From contig NZ_LT629702.1 in the NCBI RefSeq assembly GCF_900103345.1, positions 1,302,001 through 1,366,000 of the forward strand: DNA of 64,000 bases, given 5' to 3'. This DNA is from Pseudomonas azotoformans. Its GTDB lineage: Bacteria; Pseudomonadota; Gammaproteobacteria; Pseudomonadales; Pseudomonadaceae. Positions 27,448-37,058 of the stretch are shown in pieces (position 1 is the stretch's first letter; every line of letters begins with the position of its first letter). The notes beneath the pieces are model-generated. The model ran no database searches, was not told the DNA's origin, and saw nothing but the letters and a program-made list of their open reading frames with translations. Position numbers and translations under genes: made by a program.

Positions 27448-28548
27448 ATGAAATCTTTGAAGTATTATGAAGAAAATCGACATGCCACATGGTTGGAGTT
27501 GTTTTTTGACCTGACTTTCGTTGTTACGATAGGCCAGGTTACGCACACTCTCGGACATGTTCATGAAGGCCACTTTGAACATAAGCAACTATGGACATTC
27601 TTACTGCTTTTTGTACCGTTGTGGTGGATCTGGTCCAGTCACACGATTTACTCCAACAGGTTTGATACAGACAGCAATCTTCACCGTTTGGCAACATTAT
27701 TCATAATGCTCCTGCTCATTGTGCTGTCGGCACGGATCGGGGAAGACCTGGAAGTGAACTACCCGCTTATTATTGCCTGCTATTTTGGTATACGTGCGAT
27801 CATCAGTGTTATGTACATTTCGTCCATTAGTAAACTCGATTCTCGCGGCGAACTTTCCTCAAGGCTTGGCTTCGCCCTATTAGTTAGCGCAGTTATTAGC
27901 CTTTCATCCGTTATTTTTGACCCGCCCTTGCGTTACCTTGTTGCTTATATTGGGATTGTTCTTGATATTCTGTTTCCTGTATTTTTCTGGACTAAACTAA
28001 AACCGTTGCCAGCACACACAGAACACTTGGTTGAGCGCATAGGCCTACTCACCCTAATCTTATTGGGGGAGTCAATTATTAGCCTTTCCGGAGGCTTATC
28101 TAACATTCAATGGGGTTATTATAATGTGATGGCGGCCATCACCGGATTTATCATGATTTGCAGTATCTGGTGGATCTATTTTGATAGTTTTTACCTATTG
28201 AACAAACATCAAAGCAGTATGAATGGGCACGCCTTAATCTACTCGCACCTTTTTCTTTTTATGGGGCTAGCACTTCTGGCAAATTTGATTAGGCATGCGA
28301 TCCTGAACGACATTGCGATACGCGATTTTCAGATTATGTCGATCACCGGCATGGCCTTGTTTTTCCTAGGTAAGCAATATGGCTATTTCATAGCCGTGAG
28401 TAGAATAAGGAAATACATACTGCAAAACACCTTGATCGTGTTTTCTTTAGGTGGGTTAGTTATATTTCTACCGCGTGTCGAGTACATATTGGTCGGCCTG
28501 ACAATAACCATGATCTGTTATGTTCTCCTGAATTTCAGATATCGTTGA
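27448..28548 (+). CDS. LtrA (low temperature requirement A) family membrane protein
   Basis: Integral membrane protein of 366 residues with about ten hydrophobic segments. The N-terminal signature ATWLELFFDLTFVVTIGQ, and later LVERIGLLTLILLGESIISL, identify the LtrA family, whose biochemical role is not established despite its link with cold growth in Listeria. AT-richer than surrounding Pseudomonas genes, indicating acquisition. It lies 98 bases after the DsbA-like gene and may be transcribed with it. Nothing appears truncated. Confidence 0.88.
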   Translation: MKSLKYYEENRHATWLELFFDLTFVVTIGQVTHTLGHVHEGHFEHKQLWTFLLLFVPLWWIWSSHTIYSNRFDTDSNLHRLATLFIMLLLIVLSARIGEDLEVNYPLIIACYFGIRAIISVMYISSISKLDSRGELSSRLGFALLVSAVISLSSVIFDPPLRYLVAYIGIVLDILFPVFFWTKLKPLPAHTEHLVERIGLLTLILLGESIISLSGGLSNIQWGYYNVMAAITGFIMICSIWWIYFDSFYLLNKHQSSMNGHALIYSHLFLFMGLALLANLIRHAILNDIAIRDFQIMSITGMALFFLGKQYGYFIAVSRIRKYILQNTLIVFSLGGLVIFLPRVEYILVGLTITMICYVLLNFRYR

Positions 28549-28774
28549 GTCTTTATTATCAGGCCACAGCTCGGGAAAAGTGATCAAGCGGCTGGTCTGC
28601 GGCTTGCGCGCTGCCCACTACGTCATTCTCAGTGTCCGAGCGACATGCGACGCTACCCTTGGTCTCTTTGGGTTTGTAATCCTGGTGTCGTCGACCATAG
28701 TTAATAGTCGGATGCCCCTTTTAGCTATTGCGACCAGATAGCACCAGCCGCATCGTTACAACAGGAGCCACGTC

Positions 28775-29077
28775 ATGGTCAAAGTAGCGTTGTTCGTTCG
28801 TCTGGAAGCAAAACCTGGGAAAGAGAAAGAGGTGGAGCGCTTTCTCTTGAGCGGCCTTCCTTTAGTGGAGGAGGAGCCAGCCACTACAGCCTGGTTTGGA
28901 ATCCGCTTGGGGCCGTCTACCTTTGGCATCTTTGACGCATTCCCGGATGAAGCGGGCCGGCAGGCTCATCTTTCGGGCAAGGTCGCGGCGGCGCTTATGG
29001 CAAACGCTGCCGAGCTGTTTGCCGAACCGCCATCAATCGAGAAGGTTGACGTCCTTGCGGCCAAGGTACCCGGCTAA
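28775..29077 (+). CDS. Antibiotic biosynthesis monooxygenase (ABM) fold protein
   Basis: Small dimeric ferredoxin-like fold protein of 100 residues: VKVALFVRLEAKPGKEKEVE begins the first strand and helix, with GIRLGPSTFGIFDAF as the central strands. Family members are monooxygenases, haem-degrading enzymes or proteins without known activity; no catalytic residue here decides between them. AGGAG precedes the ATG. It stands among remnants, with a DsbA-like fragment directly after it. Confidence 0.82.
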   Translation: MVKVALFVRLEAKPGKEKEVERFLLSGLPLVEEEPATTAWFGIRLGPSTFGIFDAFPDEAGRQAHLSGKVAAALMANAAELFAEPPSIEKVDVLAAKVPG

Positions 29078-29104
29078 GCAAACCCAATAGGAAGCTCCAG
29101 TCAG

Positions 29105-29182
29105 TACTGGGAGGCCCACGATGTATTTTGTGAAAATCAGGATAGCCTGGGCCTGCTGCTGTTCCGGGCGGTGATCAATCAA
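29105..29182 (+). pseudogene. DsbA-like gene fragment
   Basis: Codons read YWEAHDVFCENQDSLGLLLF then RAVINQ, matching FWEAHDELYENQDRLGLPLY and RAIVLK inside the intact gene at 26810-27349. No start or stop of its own. Confidence 0.72.
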
Positions 29183-29268
29183 AACACCTGTATTGAAGAT
29201 AAATGTCATGGCTAAAGTGCCGTGTCCAGGATTCATGCCATGCTCGCGCGCTCGGTATAAGTGAAAGG

Positions 29269-29463
29269 ATACGCGCGCAAATCGTGTCCATGGACGGCGT
29301 GGAAGCCGCACAGAATCTGCAAGGCAATGTGCTCATCACGGGTTTAGGCTGGGTAGGGTAGATTGCTTGCCGGGCACCGGTCGCTCATGGCGCGAAGATC
29401 TCCATCATTGATGTAGATCCGGAGGTCATCCGCGCCGTAACACTTTATGGTTTCGTCAAGTGA
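29269..29463 (+). pseudogene. KefB/KefC potassium-efflux antiporter fragment (NAD-binding domain)
   Basis: Reads IRAQIVSMDGVEAAQNLQGN, VLITGLGWVG, a TAG where Gln is usual, then AHGAKISIIDVDPEVIRAVT and LYGFVK followed by TGA. This matches the linker and Rossmann start (GFGRVGQ) of KefB-type systems. Two in-frame stops and loss of the membrane domain make it inactive. Confidence 0.75.
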
Positions 29464-29492
29464 GCATTCGTCGGCGTAGCAGTGACCGATGT

Positions 29493-30476
29493 TCAATGCG
29501 CTGCCGGACGCGGCTGCACTCCGAACTGCGCAACGATGTGCGTACCCAATTCCTCGATAACCTCCGCCGCAGGGCGCTTGCCATATTTGAGATTGAGAAT
29601 GACGTGGTCCACGCCGATTTCCTCAAGCGACTCCAGCAAAAACCGTAGATGGTAACGTCCCAGTCTGAAACCCAAATGGATACGTGTGGGTGGCGTGGAC
29701 GGATTCTCATCGAGATCGATGTACAGCGACTGAGTAAAGGGCTTATACACAGAACCACATTGTTTCGTGACCTCCAGTCGCCAATCTTCCACGACCAGCC
29801 GCTGCATGTTCGGAATGCGTGGATAGTTGATCCATCCGTTGCTCTCACGCGCGATCCAATCCAGTGACTGGCGACTGTTGCCGGTCACGAGCATTGGAAT
29901 GAATTGGGTGGTAGGTTTCGGAATCAGGTCTGCGCCTTGCATTTCACCAGTGCTCCAGTGGATGGGCTCAAAACTGGTACTGTGGGCACGGCGAATCACT
30001 TCGTAGTGTTCTCGAAAGATCTCTCCACGCCTTTCGGGATCGACGCCAAACGCCGAAAACTCCACTGGCCGATCTCCCGAAGCAACCCCCAGAATCAAGC
30101 GACCAGTGCTCAACTGATCGACGCTGGCTGACGCCTTGGCCGTGTGCAGGGGATGGTGCAGCGGGATGGCGATGGAGGCGGTGCCAAGTGCAATCTCCGA
30201 GGTATGGGCGGCCATATAACCCAGGTAAACCCAGGGGTCGAAGACTTGGCCGACATCCCCGAAGCCAGGGTCGCGAAGCGGCACGTCGCGAAACCAGAGC
30301 GCGCAGAAGCCCAGCGCCTCGGCTTGTTTAGCCAGTGTGACCTGGTTGAGCATGCTCGGAGTGTCCCCGTCGAAGGCCTCCATGGGAAAGAACAATCCAA
30401 GGCTCAAATGCCCCTGAGTGAAGGTTCGGCTGAACCCTCGATGCTGCTGGTAAGGAATCGTGCTCGGCCGATACAT
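29493..30476 (-). CDS. Luciferase-like (LLM) flavin-dependent oxidoreductase
   Basis: FMN- or F420-type TIM-barrel oxidoreductase of about 327 residues, of the group whose start reads RTFTQGHLSLGLFFPMEAF and continues GFCALWFRDVPLRDPGFGDV and GRLILGVASGDRPVEF. These blocks place it in the BA3436-like luciferase-type subfamily, whose substrates are unknown. The ATG at 30476 has GAGG ten bases upstream; the frame stays open to 30536. It stands alone on the minus strand between remnants, with no partner flavin reductase nearby. Confidence 0.88.
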   Translation of the reverse strand: MYRPSTIPYQQHRGFSRTFTQGHLSLGLFFPMEAFDGDTPSMLNQVTLAKQAEALGFCALWFRDVPLRDPGFGDVGQVFDPWVYLGYMAAHTSEIALGTASIAIPLHHPLHTAKASASVDQLSTGRLILGVASGDRPVEFSAFGVDPERRGEIFREHYEVIRRAHSTSFEPIHWSTGEMQGADLIPKPTTQFIPMLVTGNSRQSLDWIARESNGWINYPRIPNMQRLVVEDWRLEVTKQCGSVYKPFTQSLYIDLDENPSTPPTRIHLGFRLGRYHLRFLLESLEEIGVDHVILNLKYGKRPAAEVIEELGTHIVAQFGVQPRPAAH

Positions 30477-31055
30477 ACGGATTGACCTCATGGCAGAACG
30501 TGAACAGCGCCCCCGTTTCCTGAGGTGCTGCGGCATCGGTCGCGTTTGAACGGCAGGTGGGGGGACTGGGTCTGGCTTTTACCCGTTGCGCCGTACTGCT
30601 GGTCGTGTGGACCGGACTCAGGGGCCAGTTGCTGGCGATAGGCGAGGGTTGGCCCGGGTGGGTGTTAAGCGGACGGTCAAAGGAAGTCAGATCTCTCGGC
30701 TCTATACCACCAGATGGGCAAGGCGTTCGAGGAATCATTCTATAAGCGTAGGCGGTTTTGCAGCTCTCCGCCATATTCTTACAATCGAGCCGCTTCCGGG
30801 CGAAAGTTGCGTATCGAAGACAGTTATCGGTCGTTTCCTACCATTCCAGAACGGCCGCTATTGGCCGAGAGCTGTCAGTCATAGCTGCTCCATGTTGACA
30901 GAGCTTCCGAAGAAAATTTTGACTAGGCTCTAGAACAATATTTTCAGGCAGAAAAAGTTCAAATATGCCCCCAGTTTTGCCCCCGGTTGCATCAGGTTTG
31001 CGAGCGATCGCGAGTGGCGATTCCTGACAGAGACCAAGATGGATTCGGATGGATT
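30477..31055. other. Gene-poor gap containing long direct repeat B
   Basis: No gene is supported in 30537-30917. The right part is direct repeat B, which ends inside the truncated TetR gene. Confidence 0.5.
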
Positions 31056-31063
31056 TCAGATCT
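30918..31063. repeat. Long direct repeat B (partner at 19615-19764)
   Basis: About 80 per cent identical to repeat A in the same orientation, including the two TGCCCCC motifs and GCGAGCGATCGCGA. Its right edge coincides with the premature end of the TetR gene, so arrival of this sequence cut that gene. Confidence 0.75.
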
Positions 31064-31391
31064 TGCCGCCCAGGCAATTGGCGTCCATGACCGCTAGCTT
31101 GAAGTGCCCGGTAATGTGTTCATGCAATTGGAGATGGCCTTCGATCAGTTTTGTCACGCGTTGCGCAGGCGTCAATCTTCGCGTTTTGATCAGGTCAACG
31201 TGCGACAACAACGCGTGATACAGCTCCATCAGCCATTCAAATAGCATTGCCTCTTTGCTCTGTACATGTTGATAAATCGCTCTCGGGCTAATTCCAACGT
31301 GCGCCGCCAGTTCAAGCATGCTGACCGGGCTGAAACTGCGCTCCTTGAACACCTCCAGCGCCCGGCGCTGGAACTCCGAGCGGCTCAGCAC
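31056..31391 (-). pseudogene. TetR-type regulator, C-terminally truncated
   Basis: Starts at a GTG with GGAGG six bases upstream, just past the acyl-CoA synthetase stop. The DNA-binding domain is intact (LSRSEFQRRALEVFKERSFS, MLELAAHVGISPRAIYQHVQ), followed by part of the ligand domain. The frame ends after 111 residues at GGKI, where direct repeat B begins; TetR proteins are normally about 190-210 residues. It could still bind DNA but lacks its dimer and ligand parts. It is the last gene of the nitrile operon and may once have controlled it. Confidence 0.75.
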
Positions 31392-31410
31392 GCCAGCCTC
31401 CACCGCCGGG

Positions 31411-33051
31411 TCATGTGGCGAGTACCTGCTGCTTGGCGATTTCCTGGTTGCGCAGGATGAATCGCTGCAACTTGCCGCTGGGGGTCTTGGGCAGTTGCTC
31501 GACGAATTCGATTTCCCGGGGGTACGCATGTGCGGCCAGGCGCTGTCGGACATGCAGGCGCAGCACCTCAGCCAACTCGGCGCTGGGCAGGTACTCACGG
31601 TTCAACACGATAAACGCCATGATCAGCTCCGTACGTTGCGGGTCGGGTTTGCCGATGACGGCAGCCTCAACCACGGCCGGGTGTTCGATGAGAGCACTCT
31701 CCACATCAAACGGCCCGACGCGATAGCCCGAGGTGGTGATCACGTCGTCGTTGCGGCCGACGAAGCTGATACTGCCGTCGTCATTGAGCTCAACGATATC
31801 GCCGCTCAAGTAATAACGGCCGACAAACGCCTGGGTCGGCATGCCGAAGTATCCACTGAACCAGCACAGGGGCGAGCGCTCGCGGTCCACCGCCAACACG
31901 CCAGGCTGGCCGGCCGGCAGTTCCCGGTGCTGATGATCGAGCACGACAATTCGATGGCCCGGCATCGCGTAACCGGCCGAGCCCTCACGAACAGGGTGCT
32001 GCAACCCATGGTGATTGCACAGCACCATGCCGATTTCGGTCTGACCGTAATGATCATGGATGACCACGCCGGCTTGTTCGGCAAACCAACGGATGACTTG
32101 TGGGTTGAGCGGCTCGCCGGCGCTGCTGACCACACGCAACTGACCTCGCGCCGCGCCGGCGAACTCCGCGCCCGCCGCGATCAGCAAGCGATAGGCCGTA
32201 GGCGAGCCGGCCAGGTTGCTGATCGCGTATTTTTTGATGATCCGGCAGGTGGTGTCCACCGAGAAAGCGCCGTCATAGAACAGCGTGGCGTGGCCGCACG
32301 CCAACGGGCCGGTGACCGCGTAATACAGGCCATAGGCCCAACCCGGGTCGGCCAGGTTCCAGAAACGGTCGTCTTCGCGCAGATCGATCGCTTCACGCAT
32401 GTAGCCCTTGAAGGCCAGGAGGGCGCTCAAGGGCACCTCCAGCGGCTTGGCCGGCCCCGTGGTTCCGGAGGTGCACATCAGCAAAAACGGTGCACCGGCG
32501 TCCAGCAATTGCGGTGTGCATTGCGTCGGGTACTGATCCAGCGTACGCCAGAAGTCGTAATCGCTCGGATGCGCCGGGGCACCGTCGGCCACGATGATGG
32601 GCGGGCAGTCGCTGACATCATCCAGCTTGGGGCGGTTGAGGGCATCGGTCACGATCCAGCGTGCCTTCGAGCAACCCAACCGCTGCTCAATGGCCTTGGG
32701 ACCGAAGGCGGTAAAGAGCGGCTGGTAGACCGCGCCGATACGCCAGGTCCCCAGAATGACGATCAACAATTCAACCGTGCGCGGCATCAGGCCCGCGACA
32801 CGATCTCCCGGTTGGACGCCTTGCTCGCGCAGGAAATTGCCGAAGCGCGCCGCGTGGTCCTGTAGTTCGCGGAAGGTGTGGCGCGTGGCGCGGTCATCCC
32901 GCGTTTCGCAATACAACGCGACGGCATCGCCCTCGGCGTGCCGGTCGCAACATTCGATACAGGCATTCAAGGCATTCAGCTCGCCGTGCAAATCCCGGGC
33001 GGCCAATTGTAGAAAGTCGAAAGAGTTCACTGCTGAGGTGTAATCGCGCAT
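31411..33051 (-). CDS. Acyl-CoA synthetase of the aldoxime/nitrile pathway
   Basis: AMP-forming ligase of 546 residues that converts the carboxylic acid released by the amidase into acyl-CoA, the last step of the aldoxime-nitrile route described in P. chlororaphis B23. It has the AMP-binding loop CTSGTTGPAKPL, the adenylation blocks SAGEPLNP and DHYGQTEIGM, the hinge region GYRVGPFDVESAL and the catalytic Lys motif PKTPSGKLQRF. The ATG is the one closest to the family start (MRDYTSAVNSFDF). It follows the PAS/chemoreceptor gene by 68 bases in the operon. Substrate chain length is not readable; short aliphatic acids fit the pathway. Confidence 0.92.
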   Translation of the reverse strand: MRDYTSAVNSFDFLQLAARDLHGELNALNACIECCDRHAEGDAVALYCETRDDRATRHTFRELQDHAARFGNFLREQGVQPGDRVAGLMPRTVELLIVILGTWRIGAVYQPLFTAFGPKAIEQRLGCSKARWIVTDALNRPKLDDVSDCPPIIVADGAPAHPSDYDFWRTLDQYPTQCTPQLLDAGAPFLLMCTSGTTGPAKPLEVPLSALLAFKGYMREAIDLREDDRFWNLADPGWAYGLYYAVTGPLACGHATLFYDGAFSVDTTCRIIKKYAISNLAGSPTAYRLLIAAGAEFAGAARGQLRVVSSAGEPLNPQVIRWFAEQAGVVIHDHYGQTEIGMVLCNHHGLQHPVREGSAGYAMPGHRIVVLDHQHRELPAGQPGVLAVDRERSPLCWFSGYFGMPTQAFVGRYYLSGDIVELNDDGSISFVGRNDDVITTSGYRVGPFDVESALIEHPAVVEAAVIGKPDPQRTELIMAFIVLNREYLPSAELAEVLRLHVRQRLAAHAYPREIEFVEQLPKTPSGKLQRFILRNQEIAKQQVLAT

Positions 33052-33119
33052 AACGCACCCGATTGTTATTGTTGGAATAGGTTGTGTGTCCACGCCTGCC
33101 GCGTGGGATGTTCATCTGA

Positions 33120-34412
33120 TCAGTTGTGCATCATCTCGGCCGCTTGCTGGGTTGCCTGGCTGGTACGGGTGGCGAGTTTGCGCACTTCATCGGCGACCAC
33201 CGCAAACCCGCGCCCGGCATCGCCGGCGCGCGCCGCCTCGATGGCGGCGTTCAACGCCAGCAGGTTGGTCTGGCTGGCAATGCCCTGGATGGTGGCGACA
33301 ATCTGCGTGAGCTTGTTGAGGGTGTCCTGCATCACCCGATGCTGTTGTGCCTGCGCCTCGCGCATCGTGCTTTCTTCATGGCGGGCGTGGATATCGGTGA
33401 TCGCGCCGACCACCCGCTGCGGGGAGCCGTCCTGCGCACGGCGGGTTTGCCCGCGGCCACGAAACCAGCGGTAAGTGCCGTTCTGGTGTTTCAGGCGATA
33501 GTCAACGTCGAAAGGGGTCTTGCCGCTACGGTCTTCAACATGGGCGACAAACGCCGCAATGGCCCGCGCGCTGTCCTCGGGGTGCAGGCGCGAGGTCCAG
33601 CTTTCCAGGGTGTTGGGGAACTCCTCGACGGTGTTGCAGCCCAGCAGCCGGCGCATTTGTGACGACCACCAGATGGTGTTCTTCGGGTTCGCCGGGTCGC
33701 CGGCCACCACCTCGATATCCCACAGCCCGTCATGCAGCATCTCCCGAGATATATCGAAGCGGGTGGCCGCCAACTCAAGGGCCTCGTGATGCTGGTACTG
33801 CTCGTGGATATCACGCACGCTGCCGCCAATGGCCAGTGCCATGCCTTGTGCGTCACGTCGCGCTACACCGCTGACCCGGCACCAGCGATAGTCGCCGTCG
33901 CCGACAGGCTTCATGCGCACGTCCAACGCAAACGGCGTGCGCCCACTGCGATCGGCCAGATGCCGGGTGAGCGCATCCAGATGCACTGGCTGGTCTGCCG
34001 GGTGCAACTGGTCGCTCCATCGGCTCAGTTGATCAACCCCCTGGACCTGGATCGACGTCGGTCCCGCCCACTGCATGGCAGAGGTCGGCGCGGGGGCTGG
34101 GGTGCCCTGCAGTTCCAGTGCCCAGAACAGTTCATCCGCGCCTTGGCTGACCAGGTCCCAGTACGCCTCATGTTGGCGCGTCTGTTGGTTACGATCGGCC
34201 AGGTGTGCTTCCAATTGGGCGACTTGCGCAGCCAGCGCACGTGCCTGGGCCTTCAGGGTTTGCCGCTCCTGCAGCAGGTGGTCGACGCCGGTCAGCAGGC
34301 GGCGCAGTAATGGATTATTCGACGACACGGGCGCGCTGGCCTGGTCAGGTTGCTCCAACCTGTCGGCGAGCGGCGCCAAGACCCAGCGGGCGGTGCGGCT
34401 GAAAAAAAGCAT
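33120..34412 (-). CDS. Soluble PAS-PAS protein with a short chemoreceptor signalling tip
   Basis: Cytoplasmic sensor of 430 residues: an N-terminal coiled coil (about 40-80), two PAS_3 domains with WW/WF-type cores (about 85-200 and 215-335), then the methyl-accepting chemotaxis hairpin tip [20 protein letters not shown] and [17 protein letters not shown]. Only the hairpin tip and ~40 flanking residues are present, unlike full receptors with ~250-residue signalling domains. There is no membrane segment. The start has GAGG five bases before ATG. It lies in the nitrile operon between activator and acyl-CoA synthetase (17 and 68 base gaps), so it may direct taxis to, or sensing of, aldoximes, nitriles or their metabolic state; that is inference. 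Confidence 0.88.
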   Translation of the reverse strand: MLFFSRTARWVLAPLADRLEQPDQASAPVSSNNPLLRRLLTGVDHLLQERQTLKAQARALAAQVAQLEAHLADRNQQTRQHEAYWDLVSQGADELFWALELQGTPAPAPTSAMQWAGPTSIQVQGVDQLSRWSDQLHPADQPVHLDALTRHLADRSGRTPFALDVRMKPVGDGDYRWCRVSGVARRDAQGMALAIGGSVRDIHEQYQHHEALELAATRFDISREMLHDGLWDIEVVAGDPANPKNTIWWSSQMRRLLGCNTVEEFPNTLESWTSRLHPEDSARAIAAFVAHVEDRSGKTPFDVDYRLKHQNGTYRWFRGRGQTRRAQDGSPQRVVGAITDIHARHEESTMREAQAQQHRVMQDTLNKLTQIVATIQGIASQTNLLALNAAIEAARAGDAGRGFAVVADEVRKLATRTSQATQQAAEMMHN

Positions 34413-34429
34413 AAACACCTCTAGCTCGG

Positions 34430-35674
34430 TTAAATGGAAGCCGTCGGGCTGGCCGACAAGGCACGGGTGTCAAAGGCCGTCGCCCCCGGCAGGGCGGGCC
34501 AGGCCGCCGGGCCCGCGGCGATTTCCTCGGGGCTGAGCAGGCAATGGTCGAGTTCGCGCTGCAACGCCTGTGTATCGAGGTCCTGGCCGATAAAGACCAG
34601 CTCCTGCCGACAGTCGCCGACCACGCCGTCCCACTTGGCCATGATGCCTTGCAAGCGGTATTCGTCCTTTGGCCATTGCGACGGCGCTATGAAGCTCCAC
34701 CAATGCCCCACATAGTCCCACTGGAATTGCTTGCCGCTGTGCACCAGCAAGCCGGTTTCCAGGTGTCGGCTGGCAAGCCAGAAGTAACCTTTGCTGCGCA
34801 ACAGGCGCCCGTTGCTCCAGGGGCGCTTGAGAAAGTCGAGCAAGCGCTGGGGGTGAAACGGTGCGCGCTCGCGGTACACCCAGGAGGTCACACCGTAGGT
34901 GTCCGACTCGGACGCCGTTGCGCTGTCAGGCTCCAGCTTGCGCATCCAGCCCGGCGCTGCCGCAAGGCTGGGTAGATCGAACAGACGGGTATCGAGGATG
35001 CTGGCCAACCTGACGTTGCCCTGGGTCATCGGCAGGATCCGTGCGGTCGGGTTGAGGCCCGCAAGGATCGCCCGCACAGCCTGATAGGCCGGCTCGTCGA
35101 TCAGGTCCAGTTTGTTGACGAGGATCACGTTGGCGTACTCCACCTGCTCAATCAGCAGGTCCGCCAGCGGGCGTCTGGGCGCGTCTACCTGGGCATCGTC
35201 GCGGGCGACGCTGTCCGGTGACTCCAGCAATGCTTGAAAACAGCTGCCGTCGACCAAAGTCACCAAGGTATCGAGCCGCGCCAGTTCGCTGAGGCTGAAG
35301 CCCTCGGCGTCAAGGAAGGCGAACGTCTCCGCGACCGGCATCGGCTCCGAGATCCCGGTGGATTCGATAAGCAGGTAGTCGAAGCGCTGTTGACGCGCCA
35401 GCGCGCTGATCTGTTCGAGCAGATCGGCGCGCAGCGTGCAGCAGATACAGCCATTGCTCATCTCGATCAACTCATCGCGGCCACGGTGCAGCGATACATC
35501 GCGCTGCACCTCTGCGGCATCGATGTTGATCTCGCTCATGTCGTTGACGATGACCGCGACTCTCAGGCCCTCGCGATTGCGCAGGATGTGGTTGAGCAGG
35601 GTGGTCTTGCCGGCGCCGAGGAAGCCGGAAAGCACGGTCACCGGCAGTCGGCCCGCCTGGGCGCCGTCCATCAC
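34430..35674 (-). CDS. Nitrile hydratase activator, CobW/P47K GTPase
   Basis: Metal-handling GTPase needed to load iron into Fe-type nitrile hydratase. The Walker A loop is GFLGAGKTT (17-25), the metal-binding motif is Cys76-Ile-Cys78-Cys79, and VNKLDLID specifies GTP. The 414-residue length matches the activators coded behind Fe-type hydratases. Its ATG overlaps the beta-subunit stop by four bases, implying coupled translation. The C-terminal domain contains His/Trp-rich segments (DYVGHWWSF) typical of this group. Confidence 0.94.
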   Translation of the reverse strand: MMDGAQAGRLPVTVLSGFLGAGKTTLLNHILRNREGLRVAVIVNDMSEINIDAAEVQRDVSLHRGRDELIEMSNGCICCTLRADLLEQISALARQQRFDYLLIESTGISEPMPVAETFAFLDAEGFSLSELARLDTLVTLVDGSCFQALLESPDSVARDDAQVDAPRRPLADLLIEQVEYANVILVNKLDLIDEPAYQAVRAILAGLNPTARILPMTQGNVRLASILDTRLFDLPSLAAAPGWMRKLEPDSATASESDTYGVTSWVYRERAPFHPQRLLDFLKRPWSNGRLLRSKGYFWLASRHLETGLLVHSGKQFQWDYVGHWWSFIAPSQWPKDEYRLQGIMAKWDGVVGDCRQELVFIGQDLDTQALQRELDHCLLSPEEIAAGPAAWPALPGATAFDTRALSASPTASI

Positions 35675-36333
35675 ACGTTCACCGCTGGACGGCCCTCGGC
35701 CGGGTCCAGGTAGCTTTCGAACAGGTCGACCACCACGAAACCTTCATCTGCCGCGTCGCCCCACAGGTCTTTGCTGTGGAACTCGACGTGGTAGGTCGGC
35801 TGATGCGCCGCGCTGGTATCGCCGTGACCGATGGCATCCGGGAAAGGCCATTTTTCCGAGGTGCGATGCAACACCACGCCCTGCTTGCCGCGTACGTAGG
35901 CCGGCATGCGGATATGTCCCGCCACATATTCGTCGCGCACCACCACCCGATCGCCGACCTCAAACGGTGCTCGCCCGGTGATCGCGGCACGGCCTTCAGC
36001 ATGTGCCGGGTTCGCCAGCTTGAAGTGGCTACCCAGCGCCTGGTCCAGCTCGGCCTGGGTGAGCACGCCGGTTTCGACCAGCAGGGTAGCGGTCGCGATG
36101 ACATAGCGTTCGTAGTATTGGGTGCCGACATGTTGGCGAACATCCAGGCGTTCGACAGCGTGACGCACTTCGTCCACGCTGAACTTCTTCAGCTGATCGA
36201 CACCGATAAACATCAAGCTGTAGGCCAGGTGCTCCCAGTCCTGCTTGAAGACCTTCTTATAGTCCAGGCTATTGATGGTGTGAGGGACTTTGCCAAAGCC
36301 TTGGAAACCGCCGAGATCGTGGAAACCATCCAT
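35671..36333 (-). CDS. nthB: Nitrile hydratase beta subunit, Fe type
   Basis: Forms the heterodimer that hydrates nitriles to amides. The start [16 protein letters not shown] is the family signature; two arginines that contact the oxidised cysteines of alpha in known structures lie in the first half (ERYVIA region). The C-terminal SH3-like barrel includes [19 protein letters not shown] and ends [12 protein letters not shown]. Its 220 residues are usual. A longer frame to 36378 overlaps the alpha gene and is not needed. It follows alpha by 41 bases. Confidence 0.95.
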   Translation of the reverse strand: MDGFHDLGGFQGFGKVPHTINSLDYKKVFKQDWEHLAYSLMFIGVDQLKKFSVDEVRHAVERLDVRQHVGTQYYERYVIATATLLVETGVLTQAELDQALGSHFKLANPAHAEGRAAITGRAPFEVGDRVVVRDEYVAGHIRMPAYVRGKQGVVLHRTSEKWPFPDAIGHGDTSAAHQPTYHVEFHSKDLWGDAADEGFVVVDLFESYLDPAEGRPAVNV

Positions 36334-36374
36334 AATTGAAACTCCGGTAATTGAACGATGGGGCGTTGCTTGTC

Positions 36375-36977
36375 TCAATCAACGCGGGGCAGGGCGACGC
36401 CGATCAGCACGTCTTTGGTCACTAGGGCCTGAAGCTGCTCCTCGCTCATGTGCTCGGTGCCTTCAGGCCGTACCGGCAGCACCAGGTAGCGGCTTTCGGC
36501 GCTGGTGTCCCAGACCTTGACCACCATGTCGTTCGGCAGCTCGGTGCCCAGCTCGCGCAGGACGGTGCGGCCCTCTCGGACCAGGCGCGCGCGGAACTCG
36601 AAGCCCTTGTACCACTCCGGCGGCAGGCCGAGCACAGGCCAGTTGGTGCATGAACACAGGCTGCAGACAATCACGTTTTTCAGCTGGGGCGTGTCTTCCA
36701 GGGCGACGATGTATTCGCCCTGCGGGCCGGTGTAGCCAAACTGGGCGCAGGCGGCGGTGCCGTCCTTGAGCAACAGCGCCCGGAACTGCGGATCGACCCA
36801 GGCCTTGGCGACCACGCGGGCGCCGTTTTCCGGGCTCCAGCCGTGCTCCATCAATTGCGTGAGCTGCTCGACGTAACCCTGTGGGATGAGCTCCTTGCTC
36901 TTGAGGACTTGAAACAATGCCCAGGCTCTTTCGCCGGGTGTCGAGGTGCTCGCAGAAGTGGGCGTAGATGGACTCAT
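36375..36977 (-). CDS. nthA: Nitrile hydratase alpha subunit, Fe type
   Basis: Catalytic subunit. The metal claw is Val104-Cys-Ser-Leu-Cys-Ser-Cys-Thr111; Ser after the first Cys with final Thr is the iron-type signature (cobalt types have Thr there and Tyr at the end). Two of these cysteines become sulphinic and sulphenic acids in active enzyme, and nitric oxide can block the iron in known Fe-type enzymes. The 200-residue length is typical. Gene order alpha, beta, activator agrees with Fe-type clusters. Confidence 0.96.
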   Translation of the reverse strand: MSPSTPTSASTSTPGERAWALFQVLKSKELIPQGYVEQLTQLMEHGWSPENGARVVAKAWVDPQFRALLLKDGTAACAQFGYTGPQGEYIVALEDTPQLKNVIVCSLCSCTNWPVLGLPPEWYKGFEFRARLVREGRTVLRELGTELPNDMVVKVWDTSAESRYLVLPVRPEGTEHMSEEQLQALVTKDVLIGVALPRVD

Positions 36978-37058
36978 TGAGGTATCTCCTATCAGTCAAC
37001 GCGGTTGTGGAGTGATTGAAACGTGCCGGTCGTTCTTATTGTTTTGCAGGGTTGAAAC

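Noticed and set aside
30557..30745. Small plus-strand frames between the LLM gene and direct repeat B
   Set aside because: No ribosome-binding site and no protein-like composition.
31318..32865. 515-codon plus-strand frame opposite the acyl-CoA synthetase
   Set aside because: The minus strand carries complete AMP-binding motifs; the plus-strand translation is His/Gln/Arg-rich noise.
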